From contig CAXTVQ010000007.1 of assembly GCA_964247705.1 (NCBI GenBank), positions 30,954 to 94,953 on the forward strand: a DNA stretch of 64,000 nucleotides, given 5' to 3'. The stretch comes from LMUY01 sp964247705 (GTDB lineage Bacteria; Pseudomonadota; Alphaproteobacteria; Acetobacterales; Acetobacteraceae). Positions 52,371 through 61,066 of this stretch are shown piece by piece. The position numbers and the translations under genes were made by a program. Each line of letters starts with the position of its first letter. The stretch's first letter is position 1. The notes beneath the pieces are model-generated. The model had not been told where the DNA came from. It saw only the letters and a list, made by a program, of their open reading frames with translations, and did no database searches.

Positions 52371-53345
52371 TCAGGCGGCCAGGGCGCGGCTGAACACCGC
52401 CGGATCGACGTTGCCGCCGCTGATGACGATGCCGACGACCTGGCCCTTCGACGCGAAGCGACCGGAGAGCAGGGCGGCGAGGGCGACGGCGCCGCCGGGT
52501 TCGACGACGAGCTTGAGATGGGTGAAAGCGAACGCCATGGCGGCCAGCACGTCCGCGTCCGAGACGGCGACGGCGCCGCGAAGATGGGCCTGGTTGACGG
52601 CAAACGTGAGCTCGCCGGGCATCGGCGCCAGCAACGCGTCGCACAGCATGGAGCCGCCGGGAGCGTTGGCGACCCGGTGACCCTCGGCCAGCGAGCGCCC
52701 GGTGTCGTCCCAGCCCTCAGGCTCGACGGCGATCACCCGCGTGCCAGGCGAGGCGCCAAACATGGCCAGCGCGCACCCGCCGATCAGCCCGCCGCCCCCC
52801 GTGCAAACCAGGAGCGAGTCGAGCGTGAGCCCGGCTGCCGTCGCGTCCTCCGCCAGTTCGAGTGCCGCAGTCCCCTGGCCGGCGATCACGTCCGGATGGT
52901 CGTAGGGCGGGACGAGGCTGGCGCCGGTGCGCTGGGCGAAGGCCGCGGAGAGCGCCTCGCGATTGTCGCGAACCCGGTCGTATTGCACGATGTCGGCCCC
53001 CCAGCGGCGGGTGCTCTCCACTTTCACGGCGGGGGCGTCGGCCGGCATGAAGACGGTCGCTGTGCTGCCCACGCTGGCGGCGGCGCAGGCGACGGCCTGG
53101 CCGTGGTTGCCCGAGGAGTGCGTGACCAGACCCGCTGCGCGCTGCCGCTCGGTCAGGCGGAGCGTGGCGTTGGTGGCGCCGCGGAGCTTGAACGATCCCG
53201 TGCGCTGCAGCGGCTCGGGCTTGACCACGACGGTGGCGCCGGTGCGCGCGTCCAGCAGGGCGTTGCGGAGCATGGGGGTGCGCACGATCCGGCCGGCGAT
53301 GCGGTCCCTCGCGGCAAGCACGTCCTCGTAGGTGGGCAGGTCCAT
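52371..53345 (-). CDS. Threonine/serine dehydratase-like PLP enzyme
   Basis: 324 residues, fold type II. PLP lysine in RTGSFKLRGA, phosphate loop VCTGGGGLIGG, substrate loop SSGNHGQAVA. Lacks the C-terminal ACT-like regulatory domain of biosynthetic IlvA, so it belongs with catabolic threonine dehydratase or serine racemase-like enzymes. GAGGAG lies 7 bases before ATG 53345. Transcribed into the methyltransferase gene with a 2-base gap. Confidence 0.88.
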   Translation of the reverse strand: MDLPTYEDVLAARDRIAGRIVRTPMLRNALLDARTGATVVVKPEPLQRTGSFKLRGATNATLRLTERQRAAGLVTHSSGNHGQAVACAAASVGSTATVFMPADAPAVKVESTRRWGADIVQYDRVRDNREALSAAFAQRTGASLVPPYDHPDVIAGQGTAALELAEDATAAGLTLDSLLVCTGGGGLIGGCALAMFGASPGTRVIAVEPEGWDDTGRSLAEGHRVANAPGGSMLCDALLAPMPGELTFAVNQAHLRGAVAVSDADVLAAMAFAFTHLKLVVEPGGAVALAALLSGRFASKGQVVGIVISGGNVDPAVFSRALAA

Positions 53346-53462
53346 CGCGGGCTCCTCAAGTGGTCCGATCCCGACGCTCACTACCCGAGCGGCAGGTGCA
53401 TCGGCCTTCCATAGTCAAAAGCTAGCGGCACCTCTGGCGGCCCTTCCGTCAGATTTTTGCCC

Positions 53463-54881
53463 CTAGCGTGTCGGCAACTGCACCATGGCGTGCCGTGCAA
53501 CGACACGGAACAGGTCATAGTCCTCGGCCACGACGCCGTCACGGCTGCGGGACAGGGTGCCGGCGGGGATGATGGTCCGCCACGGGGCCCGGTTGGGCGG
53601 TCCGTTGCGGCGATGGCTGCGGATCAGCAGGCCGGTCTGGCCGGCGATGGGTGCATCCGGCAGGTCGTCGAAATACACCCAGCGGGCCTCGTCACCGATG
53701 ATGGGGGACAGGCCATGCTGGGCGAGGATGGCGGCGAGGCCGTAATTGTCGGCGGCGACGAAGCTTGCATGCTGGGCGTCGAGGTCCCGGGTCAGGCCGT
53801 CCCAGCCGCCGAGCCGGATCAGCGTCGGGTCGAGCGCACGGGGCAGCGGCAGGATGGCAGTGGCGGCCTGGAGGTAGACGATGGCGCTGATGGCAAACCC
53901 GAGGGCAGCGGCCGGACGCCAGAAGCGGGGTGCGTAGGCGGCAGCGGCGATGCAGGCGGCGGGGAACAGGATGGCTGGCCAGTTGGCCTGCACCCGGTCG
54001 CCCATCGCGTGCTGCAGGAACACGGCGGCGCCAGGCACGGTGAGGGCAGCCAGCAGGGCGGGCGCGGCGCCTTGCCGCACACGGCGGGCGGCGATCCAGA
54101 CGCCGGCGGCGCAGAGCAGGGCGACCCATGGCGTGCCAAGCCCGATCTGGCTGCCAAGCAACTCGGCAAGATGGCGGAGCGCGTCGGCTGGCCGCCAGTC
54201 ACCGGTGCGTCCGCCTTGCTTGGCGAAGCTGGCGAACCCGTGGGTGAAGTTCCAGGCGAGCACGGGGGTGAAGCAGAGCAGGGCCAGCACGCCGCCGGCC
54301 CAGGGCCACGGGGTGCGCAGCCAGCGGCGGCCCTCCAGGCGGGCTATGAGCCAGAGCGCGATGCCGAGGCCGAGCAACCCGGCAGTATACTTGCTGTCGA
54401 GCGCTGCCCCGGCAAACACGCCGGCGACGAGCCACCAACGGCCACGGCCAGTGGCGAACAGCCGCGCGAGCGCCCAGAGCGTGGCGGTCCAGAAGAACAG
54501 CAGGGGCGTGTCCGGCGTCATCGTCACGGCGCCAGCAGCCATGAGCAGCGTGGCGTTCAGCAGGGCGGCGGCGGGGATGCCGAGCTTGCGGCCGGGAAAC
54601 AGATCCTCCGCGGCCCGGGCGAGCAGGACGGAGCCGAAGGCGGCCGCGAGCGGACCGAACAGGCGGATGCCGAATGCGCCCTGGCCAGCCAGCGCCGTGC
54701 CGCCGCGGATCCAAAGCGCCACCATCGGCGGATGGTCCAGGTAGCCCGGCTGCAGCGCGCGGGACCAGACCCAGTAATAGGCCTCGTCGGGCGAGAGCGG
54801 GGCCATGCCCGCCACCACCAGCCGGATCGCGGTGAGCAGCACCAGCAAGGCGGGGGGAAGCAGGATCAGCGCGCGCGCCAT
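53463..54881 (-). CDS. GT39/ArnT-like membrane glycosyltransferase
   Basis: 472 residues, about ten hydrophobic helices. The N-terminal loop PLSPDEAYYWVWSRALQPGYLDHPPMVALWI contains the conserved acidic DE pair of PMT/ArnT-type GT-C enzymes. It transfers a sugar from a polyprenyl-phosphate donor on the periplasmic side. ATG 54881 overlaps the end of the DPM1/GtrA gene by 16 bases, and that partner would make the donor. The acceptor is unknown. Confidence 0.85.
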   Translation of the reverse strand: MARALILLPPALLVLLTAIRLVVAGMAPLSPDEAYYWVWSRALQPGYLDHPPMVALWIRGGTALAGQGAFGIRLFGPLAAAFGSVLLARAAEDLFPGRKLGIPAAALLNATLLMAAGAVTMTPDTPLLFFWTATLWALARLFATGRGRWWLVAGVFAGAALDSKYTAGLLGLGIALWLIARLEGRRWLRTPWPWAGGVLALLCFTPVLAWNFTHGFASFAKQGGRTGDWRPADALRHLAELLGSQIGLGTPWVALLCAAGVWIAARRVRQGAAPALLAALTVPGAAVFLQHAMGDRVQANWPAILFPAACIAAAAYAPRFWRPAAALGFAISAIVYLQAATAILPLPRALDPTLIRLGGWDGLTRDLDAQHASFVAADNYGLAAILAQHGLSPIIGDEARWVYFDDLPDAPIAGQTGLLIRSHRRNGPPNRAPWRTIIPAGTLSRSRDGVVAEDYDLFRVVARHAMVQLPTR

Positions 54882-55963
54882 ACCAGCGTCGCCGAGACCG
54901 CGTAATTCCAAACGAGCCCGATCGCGGCGCCTGCGAGGCCCGCGGGGGTCCAGCCTGCATGGTCCGAATACAGCACGCGGGCGATGCCGATATTGGCGTA
55001 GGCGCCCAGGCCGCAGACCAGCAGGAACAGCAGCAAACCGCGCCACAGCGCCGGGCCGCGTAGGCGCAGGTCGCGGTAGGTGATCAAGTTGTTCAGCGCG
55101 AAATTGGCGACCATGGCGACCAAGGTGGCGGCGATCTGCGCCGCCTCGAACGAGGTGCCGAGCCCGCGGGAACCGGTCAGCACGGCCAGATGGACCGCCA
55201 CGCCCACGGCGCCGACCAGCGCGAAGCTGACGAAGCGCAGCGGCAGCAGACCATGCGTAGCCTTGTCCAGCAGCAAGGCGGCGAACTGGAGCAGCACCAG
55301 CACGTCGAGCTTGCTGCGGCCCGTGGCGCGAGGGCGGAACTGGCAGGCGATCTCCTTCACGCACAAGGGCTTGCGGGCGGAAAGGATGAGGTCGAGCAGG
55401 ATCTTGAAGCCTTGCGCGGTCAGGCGGGGGGCAAGCTGCTCGAACAGGGGGCGGGGGAGCAGGAAATAGCCGCTCATCGGATCGCGCAGCGTAACCGGGA
55501 GGGCGTGCTGGGCGAGGCGGGTGCCGGCGGCGGAGATGCGGTGGCGCCAGGCGCCGGCCAACCCGGCGGCGTCGCCTCCCGGCACGTGGCGGCTGCCAAC
55601 GGCGATGTCGGCCCCGGCGCGCACGGCGGCGAGCAGGTCCGGCAGCCGGGTCTCATCGTGCTGCAGGTCTCCGTCGATCACGGCGATGTAGGGGGCGGAG
55701 GTGGAGAGCGCGCCCTCGACCACGGCGGAGGACAGGCCGCGGCGCCCGATGCGGCGGATGCAGCGCACGCGGGGGTCGGCGGCCGCGACGGCGCGCAGTT
55801 CGGCGGCGGTGCCGTCCGGGCTGTCGTCATCCACGAAAATCGCCTCCCAGGCGACATCCCGAAGAGCCGCGGCGAGGGAGGCAACCAGGGGGCGGACGTT
55901 TGCGCGCTCGTTGTAGCAGGGGACGATGATGGAGAGTTCAGGGACGGAGGAGTCGGGCGGCAT
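54866..55963 (-). CDS. Polyprenyl-phosphate glycosyltransferase with GtrA domain
   Basis: 365 residues: GT2 domain (about 10-240) with SIIVPCYNERANVRPLV, FVDDDSPDGTA and VIDGDLQHDE, as in DPM1-like enzymes, then a GtrA-like four-helix membrane domain (about 240-360). It likely charges a polyprenyl phosphate with mannose or a similar sugar and helps flip it. Overlaps the GT39 gene, and is divergent from the transketolase-like gene with 39 bases between starts. A very long minus-strand ORF continuing to 57031 is the antisense of that gene. Confidence 0.88.
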   Translation of the reverse strand: MPPDSSVPELSIIVPCYNERANVRPLVASLAAALRDVAWEAIFVDDDSPDGTAAELRAVAAADPRVRCIRRIGRRGLSSAVVEGALSTSAPYIAVIDGDLQHDETRLPDLLAAVRAGADIAVGSRHVPGGDAAGLAGAWRHRISAAGTRLAQHALPVTLRDPMSGYFLLPRPLFEQLAPRLTAQGFKILLDLILSARKPLCVKEIACQFRPRATGRSKLDVLVLLQFAALLLDKATHGLLPLRFVSFALVGAVGVAVHLAVLTGSRGLGTSFEAAQIAATLVAMVANFALNNLITYRDLRLRGPALWRGLLLFLLVCGLGAYANIGIARVLYSDHAGWTPAGLAGAAIGLVWNYAVSATLVWRAR

Positions 55964-56002
55964 CGGGGGGTGGTCGGCTGAGGGCGGTCTGCCGTCAAGG
56001 GC

Positions 56003-57982
56003 ATGGCGAGCGAACCACCGGGCAGCGCGCCCGGCTTGCTCCGGCCGCCGCCGCCGCCTACACCGCCAGGCATGCAGGAGAGCGCATGGCTGGCTGAGAT
56101 CGTCGGCGCGGGCGGCGCGCCCACCATGGTCCCCGACGCCTCGGACGAGAGCGCGATGGCGGACGCATTGCGCCGCGTGGCGCTTGGCATGGCCCCGGAG
56201 GGAGGGCTGGCGGTCGGCATGGCGGACGTCGCCACCGTGCTGTGGTCGCAGTTCCACCGCTTCGACGCAGCGGACCCGCACTGGGCCGACCGCGACAGGT
56301 TCGTGCTGTCGCCGGGCCACGGCGCGCCGCTGCTGTATGCGTTGTTGCACCTGACCGGGCATGCGGGGATGGAGGCGGAGGCGTTGGCGGATTACCGCCA
56401 GCTCGGATGCACCACGTCCGGGCATCCGGACCACGGCGCCCATCCGGCGATCGAGGCGACGACGGGGCCGCTTGGGCAAGGCCTGGGGATGGCGGTCGGC
56501 ATGGCATTGGCCGAACGGCTGATGGCGGCCCGGTTCGGCAAAAGCCTCGTCGACCACCGTACCTGGGTGGTCGCGACGCTCGGCGACCTGATGGAAGGGG
56601 TGAGCCACGAGGCTGCCAGCCTGGCCGGCCATTTGCGGCTGGAAAAGCTCATGGTGCTGCTGGAGGACGATACCGGGACCGCCGAGTGCTGCAGCGCGCT
56701 GGCCGGGCATGACGACGTGTTGCGCCGGTTCGCCGCCCTTGGCTGGGCCACCCGCAGCGTGGACGCGCATGACCCGGCGTCCATTGCCTCCGCCCTGTCG
56801 CTGGCCGCCCGGTCGCGCCGGCCGACGCTGCTGGCCTGCCGCACGGCGCTGGGCCGGGAGTGGGCGCCGCCTGCAGCCGGGGAGGCACAGCCCAGCCAGG
56901 GTTGGGCGGAGGCGGGCCATCGCGGCACGGGCGCGCGCCGAGCTTGGCTGAAGCGGCTGGCGCACCACCCGATGCGGGCGGAGTTCGAGCGGGTGACCAC
57001 GGGGCGGCTGCCCGAAGGCTGGATGGAGCACCTCACCGCCTACAAGGCCACGCTGGCCGGCAACTGCGAGCCCGCCAGTACGCGCGACTCAGCCGAGGCG
57101 CTGCTGGAGGCGTTCGCACCGGCGTTCCCGGAACTCGTGGGCGGGCAAACCGAGCTGGGCGTGGGGCGGGGAGCGCCGGTGACGCCAGGCAGTTTCTCCG
57201 GGCGCCAGGTGCATTATGGCCCGCGCGAGCATGGGATGGCGGCGTGCCTGAACGGGCTGGCGCTGCATGGCGGGCTGCTGCCCTACGCAGTGGCGCCGCT
57301 GGCCGCGACCGACGGCATGCGCCCGGCGCTGCGGCTTTCCGCGATGATGCGGCTGCGCGCGGTGTATGTGGCAACCCACGACAGCATCGGCCTTGGCGCA
57401 GATGGGGCGGCCTATCAGCCGATCGAGCAATTGGCCGGGCTGCGGGCGATTCCGGGCCTGCTGGTGTTGCGCCCCGCCGATGCGATGGAGGCGGCGGAAT
57501 GCTGCGAAGTGGCGGTGCGCCGGACCGATGGGCCGAGCCTGCTGGTGTTATCCGAGCAGAAACTGCCGGTGCTGCGCAGCGACGGGGGCGAGAACCGCTG
57601 CGCCCGCGGCGCCTATGTGCTGGCGGAGGCGAATGGGCCACGTGCGGCGACCCTGATTGCCAGCGGCAGCGAGGTGTCCCTGGCGATGGCGGCGCGTGAG
57701 CGGCTGGCCGCGGACGGCATTGCGACGGCGGTGGTCTCGATGCCCGCCTGGGGGCTGTTCGCCCGCATGGAAGCCGGCGCCCGGGCCGCGGTGCTCGGCA
57801 GCGCGCCCCGGTTCGGGATCGAAGCGGCGTGCGGCTACGGCTGGGAGCGGTGGCTGGGCGAGGACGGCGTGTTCATCGGGCTGACCGGCTTCGGCGCCTC
57901 TGCCCCCGCCGAAGTGCTGTTCCGGCATTTCGGCCTGACGCCGGACGCCGTGGCCGCCGCAGTGAAGCGGCGGCTGGAGTAG
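56003..57982 (+). CDS. Divergent transketolase-like protein with altered active site
   Basis: 659 residues over the whole transketolase length. Recognisable: DRDRFVLSPGHGAPLLYALLHLTG, ATTGPLGQGLGMAVGMALAE, MEGVSHEAASLAGHLRLEKL, VHYGPREHGM with catalytic Glu409, and THDSIGLGADG. Compared by eye with E. coli TktA, the SGHPG His is gone, the GDG cofactor motif is shortened to GDL (194-196), the Mg-ligand Asn is Thr224, and phosphate-binding His and Arg are Tyr471 and Glu518. It may use a different acyl acceptor or be inactive. A Pro-rich 25-residue N-terminus is unusual; ATG 56072 is an alternative start. Confidence 0.85.
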   Translation: MASEPPGSAPGLLRPPPPPTPPGMQESAWLAEIVGAGGAPTMVPDASDESAMADALRRVALGMAPEGGLAVGMADVATVLWSQFHRFDAADPHWADRDRFVLSPGHGAPLLYALLHLTGHAGMEAEALADYRQLGCTTSGHPDHGAHPAIEATTGPLGQGLGMAVGMALAERLMAARFGKSLVDHRTWVVATLGDLMEGVSHEAASLAGHLRLEKLMVLLEDDTGTAECCSALAGHDDVLRRFAALGWATRSVDAHDPASIASALSLAARSRRPTLLACRTALGREWAPPAAGEAQPSQGWAEAGHRGTGARRAWLKRLAHHPMRAEFERVTTGRLPEGWMEHLTAYKATLAGNCEPASTRDSAEALLEAFAPAFPELVGGQTELGVGRGAPVTPGSFSGRQVHYGPREHGMAACLNGLALHGGLLPYAVAPLAATDGMRPALRLSAMMRLRAVYVATHDSIGLGADGAAYQPIEQLAGLRAIPGLLVLRPADAMEAAECCEVAVRRTDGPSLLVLSEQKLPVLRSDGGENRCARGAYVLAEANGPRAATLIASGSEVSLAMAARERLAADGIATAVVSMPAWGLFARMEAGARAAVLGSAPRFGIEAACGYGWERWLGEDGVFIGLTGFGASAPAEVLFRHFGLTPDAVAAAVKRRLE

Positions 57983-57984
57983 CG

Positions 57985-58311
57985 TTAACGGACGGACGAG
58001 AAGCTGGTCGGAACCAGCAACTCGTTCACGATATGGCCCACGATGGCGCCGTCCTTCTCGGTTTCCGCACGTTTGGCGATCCACTCCGGATCGGACTGGA
58101 ATGCCGTCCATTTCGTGTCGCGGTCGGCAAGGCTCTCCCAGGCAAGCAGGTATGTGAGAGTCTGGTTCGAACTGCCGACCAGGGTGGTCCAGAACCCGGC
58201 CTGCTTGATGCCGTGCCGCTCCCAAAGCGCCAGCGTGATCGTTTCGAAGCGCTTCAAAAGCGCCGGCAAACGGCCGGGTATGCAGTGGTAGATGCGCATC
58301 TCGTAGATCAT
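57985..58311 (-). CDS. NIPSNAP family protein
   Basis: 108-residue ferredoxin-like (dimeric alpha/beta barrel) protein. MIYEMRIYHCIPGRLPALLKRFETITLALWERHGIKQAGFWTTLVG is the NIPSNAP signature. ATG 58311 has GGGAG about 9 bases upstream. Converges on the transketolase-like gene with 2 bases between the stops. Function unknown in bacteria. Confidence 0.88.
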   Translation of the reverse strand: MIYEMRIYHCIPGRLPALLKRFETITLALWERHGIKQAGFWTTLVGSSNQTLTYLLAWESLADRDTKWTAFQSDPEWIAKRAETEKDGAIVGHIVNELLVPTSFSSVR

Positions 58312-58397
58312 CGTTCGGCTCCCTCGTTCAGTGTCCGCCAGCATGGGAGCAGCCTGCCTCCGCTGCAACCGCGTCAACCCGGCGGCGTTCGCGCTTC

Positions 58398-60461
58398 ATG
58401 CCGAATGTTATATCCCCACCTGCGCCACAGCGGCGCCGCCGTCATATCGGTTTGTGGGTGCTCGGCACCGCCGTCATAGCAATTATCGCCGTGGTGGCGC
58501 TTTGGGATTGGGATTGGTTCCTGCCGCTCGTCGAGGCGCAGGCGACGTCGGCGATCGGACGCAAGACGACGGCCAAGCACATGCACGTGCAGCTTGGCCG
58601 CGTCACCACGGTCACCCTCGACGACGTCGAGATCGCCAATGCGGACGGGTTCGATTCGGCAACCCCCTTCGCGCACGCGGTTGCGTTGTCCGTGCAGGCC
58701 GACGTGATGGCGTATATCCGCTCGCGTCAGATCGTGATCCCGCAAATCCAGGTCGATCATCCTGTAGTGGATGCGGAGCAGCGTGCCGATAAGACAGCAA
58801 ACTGGCCGACCGGGTCCGGCAGCAGCGAACCAACCGGCAAGAAGGCGGACCCGAATAGTGGACCGAAGATCGGCGAACTGATCATCAACAATGGTCAGGC
58901 GCATGTGGTGCTCGCCCCGTTGAAGGCGAACTTCAACCTCGATGTCGCGACCAGGCAGGGCGATGCCGCTGCGCCAACGCCCGATAAGCAGACGGGACAA
59001 ATCGTCGTCGGAGCAAAAGGGACCTACGCGGCGCAACCCATCACCGGCGAACTGGTTGCCGGTGCGCTGCTCTCGCTGCGGGACACTGCCCATCCGTATC
59101 CGATCGACCTGCATCTGGCGAACGGCCCGACCAAGGTGTCCCTGACGGGGACGGTCGAGAACCCGCTCAATTTCGCGGGCGCCAATCTACGGCTCGAGTT
59201 CACCGGTCCGAACATGGGGCTGTTGACGCCGTTGACGGGCGTGCCGATCCCGGAGACGCCGGCCTATTCGATCGCAGGCAAGGTGGATTACGAGGACAAG
59301 AAGGTGAAGTTCACCGGCTTCACCGGCCGGCTCGGCAACAGCGACCTGAACGGCGATATCTTCGTGGACCCGACCCAGGCCAAGCCGTTCGTGGAGGCCA
59401 ACCTCAACTCGCGCCGGGTAGATCTGGCAGATCTCGGCGGGTTCATCGGTGAGACGCCCGGCCATAAGGGCGAGGCAGCCAGCACAACGACGAAGGCCGA
59501 ACTCGCGAGCAAGGAAGCCAGCGACCGGGTGTTGCCGAACACGCCCATAAACATGCCCAAGATCGACGCGGCAAACGTGAAGCTGCGTTACAAGGGCGAG
59601 CACATCCTCGGGCGGTCGGTGCCGCTGGACAACATCGTCGCCGATATCGACATCACCAACGGGCGTATTCAGGTCCACCCGCTTTCGTTCGCTGTCGGCA
59701 CCGGTGATATCAGCCTGGCAGCCGACCTTACGCCCAAGGGCCGGGATGTGGCGGCCGATATCGGCGTGCAGTTCCGCCGCGTCGACCTCGCGCGCCTGCT
59801 GTCGGCCACGCACTTGGTGGAAGGTGCGGGCACGATGAGCGGCAGCGCCAAATTGGTGTCGACGGGCGACTCGCTGGCGCAGTTGCTCGGCCGCGGTAAT
59901 GGCGACCTGCGGCTTGGAATGTCGGGCGGCAACCTGAGTGCGCTCTTGGTGGACATCGCCGGGCTTGAGTTCGGCAATGCTCTACTCTCGGCGCTCGGTG
60001 TGCCGCAAAAGGCAAACCTGCAGTGTTTCGCCGCGGATTTTGGCCTGACCAACGGTCTGCTCGGCACGAAGACATTGATCCTGGATACGAGCGAGGCGCG
60101 GGTCCAAGGAACTGGCGACATCAATTTCGCAGACGAGACGATCGACTACAAGCTGAAGACGAATTCGAAGCATTTCAGCATTGGCACATTATCCACGCCG
60201 ATCGACATCGATGGTCACCTAAAGTCGCCTTCGATCAGGCCGGAAGTCGGCCCGCTTGCCTTGAAGGGAGGTGCAGCGATCGGGTTGGGGATACTGTTCC
60301 CTCCGGCGGCGCTGCTGCCCACGATACAGCTCGGCACGGGCAACGACAACGCGTGTCAGGTTGCCGAAGCTCCCGCCGCCAGCAGCACGGCCGCGACGAC
60401 GAAAGTCGCGGCGCCGACCCGCCGGGTGACACGCCGCCCGGAGCGGACGGCCCGCCAATAG
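58398..60461 (+). CDS. AsmA family protein
   Basis: 687 residues: N-terminal membrane helix (about 17-36), then a long beta-rich periplasmic body with the AsmA N-terminal domain (TSAIGRKTTAKHMHVQLGRVTTVTLDDVEIAN) and AsmA-2 domain near the C-terminus (MSGSAKLVSTGDSLAQLLGRGNGDLRLGMSGG). Members of this family bridge the envelope and move phospholipids toward the outer membrane. A basic Pro/Thr-rich tail follows residue 660. Converges with the Nudix gene. Confidence 0.9.
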   Translation: MPNVISPPAPQRRRRHIGLWVLGTAVIAIIAVVALWDWDWFLPLVEAQATSAIGRKTTAKHMHVQLGRVTTVTLDDVEIANADGFDSATPFAHAVALSVQADVMAYIRSRQIVIPQIQVDHPVVDAEQRADKTANWPTGSGSSEPTGKKADPNSGPKIGELIINNGQAHVVLAPLKANFNLDVATRQGDAAAPTPDKQTGQIVVGAKGTYAAQPITGELVAGALLSLRDTAHPYPIDLHLANGPTKVSLTGTVENPLNFAGANLRLEFTGPNMGLLTPLTGVPIPETPAYSIAGKVDYEDKKVKFTGFTGRLGNSDLNGDIFVDPTQAKPFVEANLNSRRVDLADLGGFIGETPGHKGEAASTTTKAELASKEASDRVLPNTPINMPKIDAANVKLRYKGEHILGRSVPLDNIVADIDITNGRIQVHPLSFAVGTGDISLAADLTPKGRDVAADIGVQFRRVDLARLLSATHLVEGAGTMSGSAKLVSTGDSLAQLLGRGNGDLRLGMSGGNLSALLVDIAGLEFGNALLSALGVPQKANLQCFAADFGLTNGLLGTKTLILDTSEARVQGTGDINFADETIDYKLKTNSKHFSIGTLSTPIDIDGHLKSPSIRPEVGPLALKGGAAIGLGILFPPAALLPTIQLGTGNDNACQVAEAPAASSTAATTKVAAPTRRVTRRPERTARQ

Positions 60462-60465
60462 GTAA

Positions 60466-61017
60466 TCAACGCAGTCCGGCCACATCCAACGCCAGCAGCA
60501 TACCCGCGACGTGCATCGACTGGCTTAGAAGACCGTTCCGGAGCCCGGCGAGGACGTTGGAAACCGGTAGGCAACGGACGACCAAACCCTCCTCACCGGC
60601 CTCAAGCTGGGGGTTCCCGACCCGGCGGCAGCCAGTCGCGAGAACGGTATGGTTGCGGTTCGGCTGGGTCGCCGGATTTGCGTAGAGGCTGGCGACGAGT
60701 TGGAAATCGTCGGCTGCGAAACCCGACTCCTCCCGTAGCTCGCGTTGCCCGGCCGCAATCACGTCAGCATCGCCCGCGTCCACCACGCCGCCGGGCGGTT
60801 CGAGGCTCGTGATACCGGCGCCATGCCGGTATTGTTCGACGAGCACGACATGCTGATCCTGAGTGATAGCGACCACGTGCACCCAGTCCGGGTAGCCAAG
60901 CACGTAGTATGGCGCGATCCGCACGCCGCCCGCCGTCTCGCAGTCATCCGCGCGCAGGTCGATCCAACGGTCCTGCAACAGGGTTCGGGACGACAGGGTT
61001 CGCCAGGGTAGGGCCAT
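60466..61017 (-). CDS. Nudix hydrolase
   Basis: 183 residues, ADP-ribose pyrophosphatase-like. Nudix box GGVVDAGDADVIAAGQRELREESG retains the catalytic RELREESG half, but the usual GE before the AA is replaced by GD with one extra residue. LVEQYRHGAG upstream is typical of sugar-nucleotide Nudix enzymes. It probably hydrolyses a nucleoside-diphosphate sugar in the cytosol. Confidence 0.85.
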   Translation of the reverse strand: MALPWRTLSSRTLLQDRWIDLRADDCETAGGVRIAPYYVLGYPDWVHVVAITQDQHVVLVEQYRHGAGITSLEPPGGVVDAGDADVIAAGQRELREESGFAADDFQLVASLYANPATQPNRNHTVLATGCRRVGNPQLEAGEEGLVVRCLPVSNVLAGLRNGLLSQSMHVAGMLLALDVAGLR

Positions 61018-61066
61018 GCCCCCGGTTTACGCGCGATCGAGACCGTCCGGCTACCGTCCGGCCCTG

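Noticed and set aside
56003..57031. Minus-strand open frame extending the DPM1/GtrA gene far upstream
   Set aside because: It is antisense to the transketolase-like gene; the GT2 domain begins properly at ATG 55963.
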